In this document: in pieces, positions 45,011 through 53,836 of the stretch
Layout of the letters: each line of letters opens with the position of its first letter
How positions within the stretch are numbered: position 1 is the first letter of the stretch
Origin: Galbibacter sp. BG1
GTDB lineage: Bacteria > Bacteroidota > Bacteroidia > Flavobacteriales > Flavobacteriaceae
Length of the DNA: 64,000 nt
NCBI RefSeq assembly: GCF_013391805.1
Contig: NZ_CP058364.1
Span: 2,795,501-2,859,500, forward strand
Direction: 5' to 3'
Program-made: the position numbers and the translations under genes
Notes under the pieces: model-generated
The model's database searches: none
Seen by the model: only the letters and a program-made list of their open reading frames with translations
Told to the model about the DNA's origin: nothing

Positions 45011-46927
45011 TTAGAAATGATATCTCTTAAAAGCCTCAATAGCTTCGTATTCTGCCAATCCTAAGTTATCGTACAGGAGGGCGGTATTTCGATTGCGTTC
45101 TTGAGCACGAACCCAAAATTCCCTAGCATCTTCGCCCTGAAACATTACTCGGTCTTTTTGGGACTGGTGGAAAAGAATAGCATTTATTTTTTTACTCATC
45201 TCATCTGGGCTCAAGGGAACTGCCATCTCGATATCTGCAATATCCCATTCGTGCCAAGCTCCGCGGTAAAGCCAAACCCAACAATCTTTCATAAACGTTT
45301 CATGTTTTATTTGATGGAGGCTTTCAAAAATGGCGTCGAGGCATAATTTATGAGTACCATGAGGATCGGCTAAATCTCCTGCAGCATAGATTTGATGCGG
45401 TTCTATGCTTTTTATTAAGTCAGAAATTATGTTTATGTCTTCTTGTCCAATGGGGTTTTTTTTCACTTTTCCCGTTTCGTAAAATGGGAGATCTAAAAAA
45501 TGAACTTTTTTATCTTCTAGACCTAGGTATCGGGTAGCTCCATAAGATTCCATCCTGCGGATAAGACCTTTTAATTTTCTGGTTTCCAAACTATCCTCAT
45601 AAGCGGTAGTTTTAGAATTTAAGAAGGAAATAACTTTTTTAAAGTTGCTTTCTTTTGTACTACAGTCCATTAATTGAGAAACTTCGGCAAACTTAAGGGC
45701 TTCCTCATCTGTTACGGCGATATTACCAGAGGTCTGGTAGGCTACATGAACATCGTGACCTTGATCGATAAGCCTGGAAAAAGTACCTCCCATGGAAATC
45801 ACATCGTCATCCGGATGGGGACTGAAAATAATGACCCTTTTCTTAGCAGGTGTCGATCGTTCTGGCCTGTTTTTGTCATCTGCATTTGGTTTTCCACCTG
45901 GCCAACCAGTGATGGTGCGCTGAACTTTATTAAAAATTTTGATGTTTAAATTGTAGGCAGACCCTTCAATCGTAAGTAATCCAGACATTCCATGCTCGTT
46001 GTAATCCTTATCGGTAAGCTTTAAAACCGGTTTTTTAAGTATTTCGCTCAACCAAGTAACTGCTTTTACCTTAAGCTCATCCGTCCATATACATTGACTT
46101 ACAATCCACGGAGTTTTAATTCGCGTCAGTTCAGAAGCTGCTTCATCGTCTAGAATCATGGAAACATTTTCATGATTTTGAAGAAAAGTAGCCGGTATAT
46201 TAGAGGTTATTTGTCCTTCTATAGTTTCCTTTATGATGGATGCTTTTTTATGCCCCCAGGCCAGCATAATAATGCGTTTGGCCTTCATAATCGTACTTAC
46301 CCCCATAGTAATGGCTTTTTTGGGCACATATTCAATTCCGTTGAAATCTGATGCTGCATCCCGCCTTGTTACATGGTCCAGGGTGATAATTCTAGTACCT
46401 GAATTTTTATGGGAGCCGGGTTCGTTAAAACCAATGTGACCTGTTCTACCAATACCGAGCAACTGAAAATCGAGCCCTCCGAGTTGTTTTATCTTTAGGT
46501 CGTAATCAATGCAATATTGATCCAATTCCTCAACGGAAATTTCTCCTGAAGGGATATTTACGTTTTCTGGGTTTATATCCACATGATCAAACAAATGCTG
46601 ATGCATGAAGTAATAGTAACTTTGGCGGTTTTCGGGTTCCATGGGGTAATACTCGTCTAAATTGAAAGTAATTACATTATGAAAGCTCAATTCTCCTTTT
46701 TTATGAAGGTTTACCAATTCTTCGTAAACCTTTATGGGGGAAGACCCAGTGGCGAGCCCGAGCACACAAGGCTTTCCTTGTTGCTGCTTGTCTTTGATTA
46801 TTTCAGCAATTTCATGGGCAACCAAAACAGAAGCGTAGTTCGAATCCTCAAAAATTTCATTATGAATCTTCTCGAACTTGGTATCTTCAAACTTACCAAC
46901 CTGTTTATATTTAATTTCTTGTATCAT
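45011..46927 (-). CDS. nagB: Glucosamine-6-phosphate deaminase fused to PIG-L deacetylase
   Basis: A 638-residue fusion. Residues 1-320 are NagB: substrate loop LGLATGSSP (about 56-64), catalytic Asp91 in NLDEYYPM, His164 and Glu169 in GHIGFNEPG. NagB turns glucosamine-6-phosphate into fructose-6-phosphate and ammonia. Residues 360-638 are a PIG-L/LmbE deacetylase with the zinc motif SPHPDDD (His370, Asp372, Asp373) and DPHGTHK (His522, His525), intact. PIG-L enzymes remove acetyl from GlcNAc-type substrates. No separate nagA is in the locus, so the second domain could deacetylate GlcNAc-6-phosphate; that is an inference. Such fusions occur in other Bacteroidota and are usually annotated only as deaminase. 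Confidence 0.9.
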   Translation of the reverse strand: MIQEIKYKQVGKFEDTKFEKIHNEIFEDSNYASVLVAHEIAEIIKDKQQQGKPCVLGLATGSSPIKVYEELVNLHKKGELSFHNVITFNLDEYYPMEPENRQSYYYFMHQHLFDHVDINPENVNIPSGEISVEELDQYCIDYDLKIKQLGGLDFQLLGIGRTGHIGFNEPGSHKNSGTRIITLDHVTRRDAASDFNGIEYVPKKAITMGVSTIMKAKRIIMLAWGHKKASIIKETIEGQITSNIPATFLQNHENVSMILDDEAASELTRIKTPWIVSQCIWTDELKVKAVTWLSEILKKPVLKLTDKDYNEHGMSGLLTIEGSAYNLNIKIFNKVQRTITGWPGGKPNADDKNRPERSTPAKKRVIIFSPHPDDDVISMGGTFSRLIDQGHDVHVAYQTSGNIAVTDEEALKFAEVSQLMDCSTKESNFKKVISFLNSKTTAYEDSLETRKLKGLIRRMESYGATRYLGLEDKKVHFLDLPFYETGKVKKNPIGQEDINIISDLIKSIEPHQIYAAGDLADPHGTHKLCLDAIFESLHQIKHETFMKDCWVWLYRGAWHEWDIADIEMAVPLSPDEMSKKINAILFHQSQKDRVMFQGEDAREFWVRAQERNRNTALLYDNLGLAEYEAIEAFKRYHF

Positions 46928-46978
46928 TCTAAAAAATAGCCTTTAATATTTCTTTTCAGCTTTTGGTTCATTGGCATT

Positions 46979-47010
46979 AAAAAACAGACCCTCATGAGAG
47001 CCTGTTTTTT
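46979..47010 (-). terminator. Terminator of the susCD unit
   Basis: A stem of nine A-rich pairs (46979-46987 with 47002-47010) with inner CTC/GAG pairs (46991-46998) follows the susD stop by 13 bases. The minus strand continues with TTTTTTAATG. It separates susCD from the NagB fusion gene. Confidence 0.78.
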
Positions 47011-47022
47011 TAGGCTTGAATA

Positions 47023-48570
47023 TTAATTAATATCCCACCAGATATTCGTTGTCATTTCATCTGGACCCTGTCTTTCAATAGCTTCAGAAAGGTTCTCTTC
47101 ATTTGAAATTGCTTCCGTAGCAGAATATTGAAGTCTTTTAGGAACCATACCGTTATTAGGTTGGGTTACAAAGAAGTTAGCGTTATCCGTTAGTGCTGGA
47201 ATTAGGTCTGTTCTTCTTACCAATGCCCAACTTTCATAACCGTTCATTAAGGAATTTAACCATCTTTGGTTCCAGATCATTTCTAATTGTGAAGCTGTAT
47301 CGCCACTTAAATTTGCAGAAGGCTCCATAGATAAATAGGTAGCAATAGCCCCAGCATCAACCTTCCAAAAGCTCATGCTAGTTTCTATCCCCTTACGGTA
47401 CAATGAATTTGCATCACCACCATATCCTAAGACAGCGGCTTCTGCCTGAAGAAAATAAGATTCTGAAGCTGACAATACTTTTACAGGTGCTAAATTTGCC
47501 ACCTCGGTTGTAGATAATCCCACAACCATTTCAGAAGGGTCTGCAAAATCTTCCCTTGGGAGTTGAGTTCTTGAACCAATTGGCGAACCTTTGAATTCAT
47601 CGTTATTTATAGATGGAGTTGCAACCTGCGCCAACCTTGGGTCGTTGTTGGTGGAAAGCATATCTAAATATCGATCTGTAAAAGTGAATTTAGATCCAAT
47701 ACCTCCAAATCCCCAATAAACATCTTCGTAACCTCCGTCTAAGAAAGATAGAAGTAATGGAGACTCCGACCTTTTTAGTAAAGCGGGGTTAGATTCGTCT
47801 ATTAAATCATTAGATAAACAATCGTTAATTATAGCATCAATATAACTTTGCTCACCATCAGCAATAAAAGCATCCCTAGACCTTAGAGCCATTCTAAGTC
47901 TAAGGGTATTGGCAAAAGCCTTCCAATTTTGAGGATTTCCTCCATAAATATAATCCCCTTCGCTTCCCGCAATAATAGCAGTAGAACTTCCAATGGACTC
48001 CATTTGGGTTTTTAGATCTTCCATAATTCCCATATAAATACTCTTTTGAGAGTCGTAAATGGGTTTAGGGTTTTCTAAAATAAGCTGGTCTCCTATTAAT
48101 TCGCTATATGGAACATCCCCAAAAATATCTGTCATTTTTTGGTAAAACCACGACATCATAATCTTACTTACTGCAATACCGTTTTTATCATCTATTTCTG
48201 TATAAGCTTTTAGTAAATTTCGAGCATTTAGAGTCACCTTTTTGTAGCTGTTATCAAACATACCGTTGGTCCACCCTTGATTATTTTGGTATGCATCTGC
48301 CCCAAACCAGGCACCTTCATAATTATAGCTTATTTGGTTTGCAAATTGGCTGCTGTAAATAATATTTCCTCGCCATGTTAAAAATCTAGGTTCGGCGAAT
48401 TCAAAGTATTGAACACCAGCCATAATACCTTCTACAGGAGCTGTTGTGGCTTTGTAAGGATCTGTATTAATTTCTTCAAAATCTTCAGTACAAGCTAAGA
48501 AGAAACTGCTTATTCCTATTAATAGGAACATTATTTTATTGGATCTCATTTCTTTAAATATTTTATTCAT
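47023..48570 (-). CDS. susD: SusD/RagB-family outer-membrane lipoprotein
   Basis: A 515-residue surface lipoprotein that captures glycan for its SusC partner. The signal has an unusually long N-region (MNKIFKEMRSNKIMFLLIG) and the lipobox SFFLAC (about 27). An internal ATG (residue 8) would give a shorter signal. The mature protein begins TEDFEEINTDPYKA, typical of the SusD-like group with helical TPR core. The binding region is visible as GGNPQNWKAFANTLRLRMALR. It follows susC by 18 bases and they form the core transport pair of the sugar locus. Chito-oligosaccharide specificity is inferred from neighbouring enzymes. Confidence 0.9.
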   Translation of the reverse strand: MNKIFKEMRSNKIMFLLIGISSFFLACTEDFEEINTDPYKATTAPVEGIMAGVQYFEFAEPRFLTWRGNIIYSSQFANQISYNYEGAWFGADAYQNNQGWTNGMFDNSYKKVTLNARNLLKAYTEIDDKNGIAVSKIMMSWFYQKMTDIFGDVPYSELIGDQLILENPKPIYDSQKSIYMGIMEDLKTQMESIGSSTAIIAGSEGDYIYGGNPQNWKAFANTLRLRMALRSRDAFIADGEQSYIDAIINDCLSNDLIDESNPALLKRSESPLLLSFLDGGYEDVYWGFGGIGSKFTFTDRYLDMLSTNNDPRLAQVATPSINNDEFKGSPIGSRTQLPREDFADPSEMVVGLSTTEVANLAPVKVLSASESYFLQAEAAVLGYGGDANSLYRKGIETSMSFWKVDAGAIATYLSMEPSANLSGDTASQLEMIWNQRWLNSLMNGYESWALVRRTDLIPALTDNANFFVTQPNNGMVPKRLQYSATEAISNEENLSEAIERQGPDEMTTNIWWDIN

Positions 48571-48588
48571 TTAACTATATAGTTTCAA

Positions 48589-51500
48589 TTAAAAGGCAAT
48601 ACTTAACTTAAAACCATGACTAGAGGTCGAAGGGAATCCAAAGTATTCAACTCCGCTAAACCCTCTGTTGAAACCTGTTTCTGGATCAAAATTATCTGTA
48701 TTCTTATGGAGGATCGCTAGGTTTCTTCCTATGTAGCTTAATCTCAATTTTGTAAGATTTAGTGATTCTAAGAACGGCCCACTAAAATCGTAACCGAAAT
48801 TAATTTCCCTAAGTTTTATATAACTCGCATCGTATACCCAATTCTCAGAGATTTGAGCTAATCGACCCCAGTGGTTCTGTGGGTTAACTCCACGAGCCAC
48901 TACGTCGGCGTTAAGGGATCCATCGATCACGGCATTGTCTGGAACGGTAAATCCAGTTCCACCTGTAAAATAATCCCTGTTTTCTAAGGTTACTACATCG
49001 GTTCCAGAACTTGCTCTAACAAGATCTGAGAAAGAAAAAATGTCTCCACCAAATCTTGCATCGAATAGAACAGAAAGCGATAAGTTTTTATATCTAAATG
49101 TATTTTGGAAACCTGCCAAAGCATCTGGATTGGTACTTCCTATCTCACCAATTTCCCCTACAACGGGAAGTCCGTCTGAGTCGTAAACAATTTTTCCGTC
49201 GTCATTTCTTTCAAATGTCGACCCGAAAAGCGTCCATAATGATTCTCCAAGTTTTGCTCCAACCTGTACCACGTCGTTAAATTGTCTTTCTACTATTTGA
49301 ACATCTATTCCTTGAGCTAGTTCTTCAATTTTATTTTCGTTTTTAGAGAAGTTTAAAGTTGAAGTCCAACTAAAATCCTTGCCCTTAATAATATCTCCTG
49401 AAAGTACGAGTTCTACCCCTTTATTGGTTATTAAACCTGCATTGATAAATTGAGAGTTAGCACCACTTGCAGGCGGTAAGCTTAACTGTAGGATTTGATC
49501 TTCTGTGTCGATGGAATAGTAGGTTCCATTCAAACGAAGCCTATTATTAAAGAATCGGGCATCTAAACCAACTTCAAAAGAAGTAGATATTTCTGCAGTT
49601 AACTCTGGATTTCTAAGATCTGGACCAGGTCCGGCACCTTCTTCAGTTTGTCCATAATAATTAAAAAGTTGACCATTATAGGGAGCCGTAGACACGTTGT
49701 ATGTATTGGTTAGGCTGTATGGACTCGTAGCATTTCCCGTTTTAGCATAGTTACCTCTTAATTTTAAAAAGGTTAAACCTCCGTCACTTTTTATACTCGG
49801 GATCGCATCGGTAAGGACTAAACTCCCACCAACGGAAGGATAAAAGAACGATGCATTATCAATAGGCAGGGTTGAAGACCAGTCGTTTCTTCCGGTAAAC
49901 TCAATAAATGCGAAGTTTTTATACCCAAAATTTACAGATCCAAAAACCGAATTTGAGGTGCTTCTAAACAATCTGGAGTCTATATTTTTACTTACAAAAT
50001 TGTTAAATGAAAATATGTTGTTCTGAACAAAAGTCTCTCCTGTGTTTATGAGTATTTTTTCAGATTGATCGATATGACTTAAACCGAAGGTAGAGGATAT
50101 CGAGAAGTTTGATCCTAGACTAGAATTATAGTCTAATAAAAAGTCATAGTTCTGTAATTCTGAAGTGGTATTGAATTCATCCATTTTACCATTAGGAGCA
50201 ATATCGAATGCACCCTTCCTTCTATAGATAAAGGCATTCTGGAAACTTTGATCCTGAGAAAGTTTTAAAGTAGCTTTCATTCCTTTAAATAAATCTACCC
50301 CTACAGAAACCAATCCGATATATCGGTTTGTTTCATCTTCATTTAATAAAGTGTTGGCAGGGTAATAGGGGTTCATAATAAAGCTACCATTCCAATTATT
50401 TGGGGTGCCTTCCGGCGTTAAATAATTATCTTCCAAAAGTTGATTGGAGATGTTTCGTGGTTTTAAAGATAAAGCCTTGATGGTGTTCGACTGCCCATCT
50501 GTTAATTCTGGTCTGTTTTCACCATTTTGATTGGAATAGTCCAATTTCCCGAACACTTCCACACGCTCACCAATATCTATCCCAGCGGCTAAACCAAAAT
50601 TATGTCTTTTTAAATTGGTGCCAGGTTGTATAGAATTGTTGTTTAAATACCCATAAGAAAGTTTGTAATTAAAACCTTCCTTAGCTTGAGAAACATTTAT
50701 CGAATTTAAACTGGTTACTCCAGTATCGTAATAATCTTTGAAGTCTCCTGGGTTGGGGCTGTAAGCTGCAGTACCTACACCATCGAATCTTCCTTTTTGA
50801 GAGCCATCCATTTGTGGCCCCCAACTACCTGAGTTATCGATTGAATAAATTAATTGATCGGTAGCGGTATCGTAACGGCCCTGTCCATAAACATTTTGAA
50901 GTTTCGGTTCTACTAGAACATTATCGAAAGTTAAGGTAGAATTTATTTCAACACGTGCTTTATCTGTTTTACCTCTTTTAGTAGTAATTACCAGCACCCC
51001 ATTAATTCCTCTAAACCCGTATAGAGCAGTGGCGTTACCACCCTTGAGCACAGAAACCGTTTGAATATCATCGGGGTTCAAGTTAGAAAGTCCGTCGCCA
51101 TAATCGAATCCGCCAGCAAAATCTCCTTGTCCTAAGGTATTGTTATTTACAATCGCTCCATCTATTACCAATAATGGTTGGTTACTACCACTTAGTGAAC
51201 TAATTCCCCTTATGGTTATATTGGTAGAAGATCCAGGCCCGGTGGCTCCCGATTTAATATCCACCCCAGAAACCTTTCCCTGTAGGGAAGTCGCCACATT
51301 AGGGTTGGAGGCCTCTGTTAAAGATTCAGATCCAACCTCTTCTACTAAATAGCCTAGTTTTTTTGCTTCTTTTTTTACACCAAAAGCGGTAACCACCACT
51401 TCATCCAAACTCTGGCTATCTTCTTCTAAGCTAACATTAATACTGGTTTGGGTACCCACTGTAACTTCTTTGGGTTTCATTCCTAAATAAGAGAATTTCA

Positions 51501-51711
51501 ACACATCTCCAGGTGCAGCTTCAATGGTATAATTACCATCAAAATCGGTTTGAGTTCCTTTAGAGGTCCCTAGAATCATAATATTAACGCCTGGTAGCGG
51601 CACATCGTCAAAACTACTCTTTACCACCCCGTTTATTTGAACATCTTGTCCAAATACCCCAGAAAGGGATAAAAGTGAAAAGAGAATGAAAAGTAAATTT
51701 TGTTGTTTCAT
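48589..51711 (-). CDS. susC: SusC/RagA-family TonB-linked outer-membrane receptor
   Basis: A 1040-residue TonB-dependent oligosaccharide importer. Domains in order: signal peptide ending SGVFGQ, carboxypeptidase-like domain (VQINGVVKSSFDDVPLPGVN, about 24-105), TonB box region DEVVVTAFGVKKEAK (about 104-118), plug (NITIRGISSLSGSNQPLLVIDG) and 22-strand barrel ending SHGFKLSIAF. The SusD partner is 18 bases downstream. It is divergently transcribed from the histidine kinase gene. The substrate is most likely a GlcNAc oligomer. Confidence 0.94.
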   Translation of the reverse strand: MKQQNLLFILFSLLSLSGVFGQDVQINGVVKSSFDDVPLPGVNIMILGTSKGTQTDFDGNYTIEAAPGDVLKFSYLGMKPKEVTVGTQTSINVSLEEDSQSLDEVVVTAFGVKKEAKKLGYLVEEVGSESLTEASNPNVATSLQGKVSGVDIKSGATGPGSSTNITIRGISSLSGSNQPLLVIDGAIVNNNTLGQGDFAGGFDYGDGLSNLNPDDIQTVSVLKGGNATALYGFRGINGVLVITTKRGKTDKARVEINSTLTFDNVLVEPKLQNVYGQGRYDTATDQLIYSIDNSGSWGPQMDGSQKGRFDGVGTAAYSPNPGDFKDYYDTGVTSLNSINVSQAKEGFNYKLSYGYLNNNSIQPGTNLKRHNFGLAAGIDIGERVEVFGKLDYSNQNGENRPELTDGQSNTIKALSLKPRNISNQLLEDNYLTPEGTPNNWNGSFIMNPYYPANTLLNEDETNRYIGLVSVGVDLFKGMKATLKLSQDQSFQNAFIYRRKGAFDIAPNGKMDEFNTTSELQNYDFLLDYNSSLGSNFSISSTFGLSHIDQSEKILINTGETFVQNNIFSFNNFVSKNIDSRLFRSTSNSVFGSVNFGYKNFAFIEFTGRNDWSSTLPIDNASFFYPSVGGSLVLTDAIPSIKSDGGLTFLKLRGNYAKTGNATSPYSLTNTYNVSTAPYNGQLFNYYGQTEEGAGPGPDLRNPELTAEISTSFEVGLDARFFNNRLRLNGTYYSIDTEDQILQLSLPPASGANSQFINAGLITNKGVELVLSGDIIKGKDFSWTSTLNFSKNENKIEELAQGIDVQIVERQFNDVVQVGAKLGESLWTLFGSTFERNDDGKIVYDSDGLPVVGEIGEIGSTNPDALAGFQNTFRYKNLSLSVLFDARFGGDIFSFSDLVRASSGTDVVTLENRDYFTGGTGFTVPDNAVIDGSLNADVVARGVNPQNHWGRLAQISENWVYDASYIKLREINFGYDFSGPFLESLNLTKLRLSYIGRNLAILHKNTDNFDPETGFNRGFSGVEYFGFPSTSSHGFKLSIAF

Positions 51712-52029
51712 CTGTTGTTATTTATTTGATTTTTCATTGGTCAGATGGAATACCATTTCGTTTAGATTCTTTAAATGACTGATATCTAAACAACCGTGGC
51801 ATTCCATATTATCAATTTGTTAATTAATGGTTAAAAATTACTTCGAAAGTCTTTTGCCAAAAATCTTTTTATACAAACAACATCATTTTACCAACAAACA
51901 ACAAAGAATTTTAGATAACAGTTTTTTAACATTTGTCATTTTTAAAAATGTTTTGGTTATTCCTGTAAATAATTATACTTTTTCACAGTTTTTTAATCAA
52001 AATGCTGAAAACACTGAATATTATTTAAT
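51712..52029. other. Divergent regulatory region between susC and the sensor kinase
   Basis: The 318-base gap is very AT-rich. It holds the inverted repeat described separately at 51745-51807. I see no exact TAnnTTTG on either strand near the susC start, so susC may use another sigma factor or an activator. A 68-codon frame at 51827-52033 is AT-biased, lacks any family feature and is treated as chance. Confidence 0.6.
51745..51807. promoter_or_regulatory. Candidate operator: imperfect inverted repeat upstream of susC
   Basis: The 11-base half-site ATGGAATACCA at 51745-51755 recurs inverted as TGGCATTCCAT at 51797-51807, matching at 10 of 11 positions when reverse-complemented. The halves are 41 bases apart and start 34 bases upstream of susC. 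It could bind the divergently encoded LytTR regulator; this is inference. Confidence 0.5.
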
Positions 52030-53076
52030 ATGATCGTAAATGAGCTTTCTTTAAAGAAAACGATTGCGTGGAAGTATCACTGTTACTTTTGGGGTATTTA
52101 TTTCTTAATCAACTTTGTACGTTGGGGAAGTTATTTTAACGATTATGCATATTCGTTTGCATCCAACCTGGTAGAATTTCCGCTTCATATAATAATAGTT
52201 TACTTCAATGTATATTATTTAATCCCAAGATTTATCTACAAAAAGCGATACCTTATGTATGTAGTCTCTCTAATTATGCTTTTGGGAGTACATTACATTA
52301 TAAGAAGTTTACTTAACTATTGGCTGGTGACCGAAAATATTTGGCCGGAGGCACAGGGCACGCAAGAGCCCTTAGGTTTTAACCATATTGTTGCTGTAAG
52401 TATTGGGGAGTTGTATGTTTTGGGCATTACGGCCGCCATTAAATTTACGGTGGACTTTATAAATGAAAGAAATCAAAACCAAAATCTTAGGGAGCTTCAA
52501 TTTAAAACAGAGTTAAAGTATTTAAAAGCCCAGATGCAGCCCCATTTTTTCTTTAATACGCTCAACAACTTGTATGCACTTACATTGAAGAAGTCTTCCC
52601 AAGCTTCAGATGTGGTTCTGCGGTTGTCAGATATAATGCAATATGTAATTTATGACGCCAATAAAAAAAGATTGCCCTTGCTTCAGGAAATAAATTATAT
52701 CGATAATTATATTGCACTGGAAAAATTGCGCTATGGTACCAATATCGATTCAGAATTGAGTATTGATGGAGATATAGATACTATAAAAGTACCGCCCTTG
52801 CTTTTCCTCCCTTTCATTGAGAATTCTTTTAAACACGGAGTAACGGGAGATAATAAACTTAAGCTGAAAATTTTATTCGAAAGAAGGGAAGATGCCTTGT
52901 TTTTTTATGTCGAAAATAACGTAAGTAAGGGAAATCAAAAATCCTCGGAAAAGGGAGGGATCGGACTCAAAAATATACAAAGAAGACTAGAAATACTCTA
53001 TAAAAATGAATTTGATTTGAAGACCATAGTAAATAACAATATGTTTGTAGTTACGCTTAAAATACCTATTCAATGA
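52030..53076 (+). CDS. LytS/YehU-family sensor histidine kinase
   Basis: A 348-residue membrane kinase. Four hydrophobic helices cover about 15-145 (YFWGIYFLINFVRW, LVEFPLHIIIVYFNVYYLI, YLMYVVSLIMLLGVHYII, and one near 122-142). The His_kinase domain follows, with phospho-acceptor His172 in QMQPHFFFNTLNNLYAL, and a HATPase domain with PFIENSFKHG and GIGLKNIQRRLEILY. It belongs to the LytS-type kinases that pair with LytTR regulators. It overlaps the response regulator gene by 4 bases, so the pair is translationally coupled. The likely signal is sugar or cell-wall related, given the location next to susCD and the GlcNAc transporter. Confidence 0.92.
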   Translation: MIVNELSLKKTIAWKYHCYFWGIYFLINFVRWGSYFNDYAYSFASNLVEFPLHIIIVYFNVYYLIPRFIYKKRYLMYVVSLIMLLGVHYIIRSLLNYWLVTENIWPEAQGTQEPLGFNHIVAVSIGELYVLGITAAIKFTVDFINERNQNQNLRELQFKTELKYLKAQMQPHFFFNTLNNLYALTLKKSSQASDVVLRLSDIMQYVIYDANKKRLPLLQEINYIDNYIALEKLRYGTNIDSELSIDGDIDTIKVPPLLFLPFIENSFKHGVTGDNKLKLKILFERREDALFFYVENNVSKGNQKSSEKGGIGLKNIQRRLEILYKNEFDLKTIVNNNMFVVTLKIPIQ

Positions 53077-53801
53077 TTATAAAGAGTCTTATTATCGATG
53101 ATGAACCACTTGCAATCGAAGTTATACAATCTTACATTCAAGAATTTAAAAATGTGGAAGTGGTCGGGGTCTTTAGAAATCCTATTGAAGCACTTTCTAC
53201 CATAGAACAAGAAGAAATAGATGTTATATTTTTAGATATAAACATGCCTAAAATGAATGGTTTGGAGTTTTTAAGAAACTTAAAAAACCATCCGTTAATT
53301 ATCATCACAACCGCATATCGGGAATACGCTATAGAAAGTTACGAGCTGGAGGTTTTGGATTATTTGGTAAAACCCATTCCATTTAACCGTTTTTTAAAAT
53401 CCATCAACAAGCTTACAGCGCGTTTAATGGTAATAAATGGAGTGAAGCAAACCATCGATTTTGAGCAGGATGCCCATATTTTTTTGAAGGTGGACAAAAA
53501 ACTCATCAAGATATTTTTACACGATATTCTCTTTATTGAAAGCCTTAAAGATTACATAAAACTCCACAGTAAAGATGGTACGTACATTTCCCATAAGTCC
53601 CTTTCTAGTATTACTGAAGAATTACCATCAGAAAATTTTATCAGGGTGCACAAGTCGTATACCATTGCGGTAGACAAAGTGAAGTCGCTGGAAGGGAATT
53701 TACTGGAAATTGAAAACAAACGAATTCCTATAGGAAGAAACTATGCTCGGCATACCAAGGACAGCATCTTGAAAAATAAAGGAAACCTTTTAAACGAATA
53801 A
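53073..53801 (+). CDS. LytTR-family response regulator
   Basis: A 242-residue regulator. The N-terminal receiver has acidic pocket IIDDEP, phospho-acceptor Asp55 in VIFLDINMPKMNG and conserved Lys in DYLVKPIPF. The C-terminal LytTR DNA-binding domain (about 140-235) begins FLKVDKKLIKIFLHDILFIE and has FIRVHKSYTIAVDKVKSLEG and RIPIGRNY. LytTR proteins bind direct repeats near -35 regions and activate. It is cotranscribed with the kinase and precedes the sugar transporter by 35 bases, suggesting it controls the GlcNAc locus. Confidence 0.93.
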   Translation: MIIKSLIIDDEPLAIEVIQSYIQEFKNVEVVGVFRNPIEALSTIEQEEIDVIFLDINMPKMNGLEFLRNLKNHPLIIITTAYREYAIESYELEVLDYLVKPIPFNRFLKSINKLTARLMVINGVKQTIDFEQDAHIFLKVDKKLIKIFLHDILFIESLKDYIKLHSKDGTYISHKSLSSITEELPSENFIRVHKSYTIAVDKVKSLEGNLLEIENKRIPIGRNYARHTKDSILKNKGNLLNE

Positions 53802-53836
53802 CCAATAAATTATACTAACTCAGTCAAATTAAAACT

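Noticed and set aside
44993-45014. 8-base hairpin over the NagB fusion stop codon as a terminator
   Set aside because: The stem is perfect but no U-tail follows on the minus strand; the hairpin at 44868-44901 is the better candidate.
51827-52033. 68-codon frame between susC and the sensor kinase
   Set aside because: AT-biased sequence, rich in Phe and Asn, no domain or signal; probably part of the regulatory gap.
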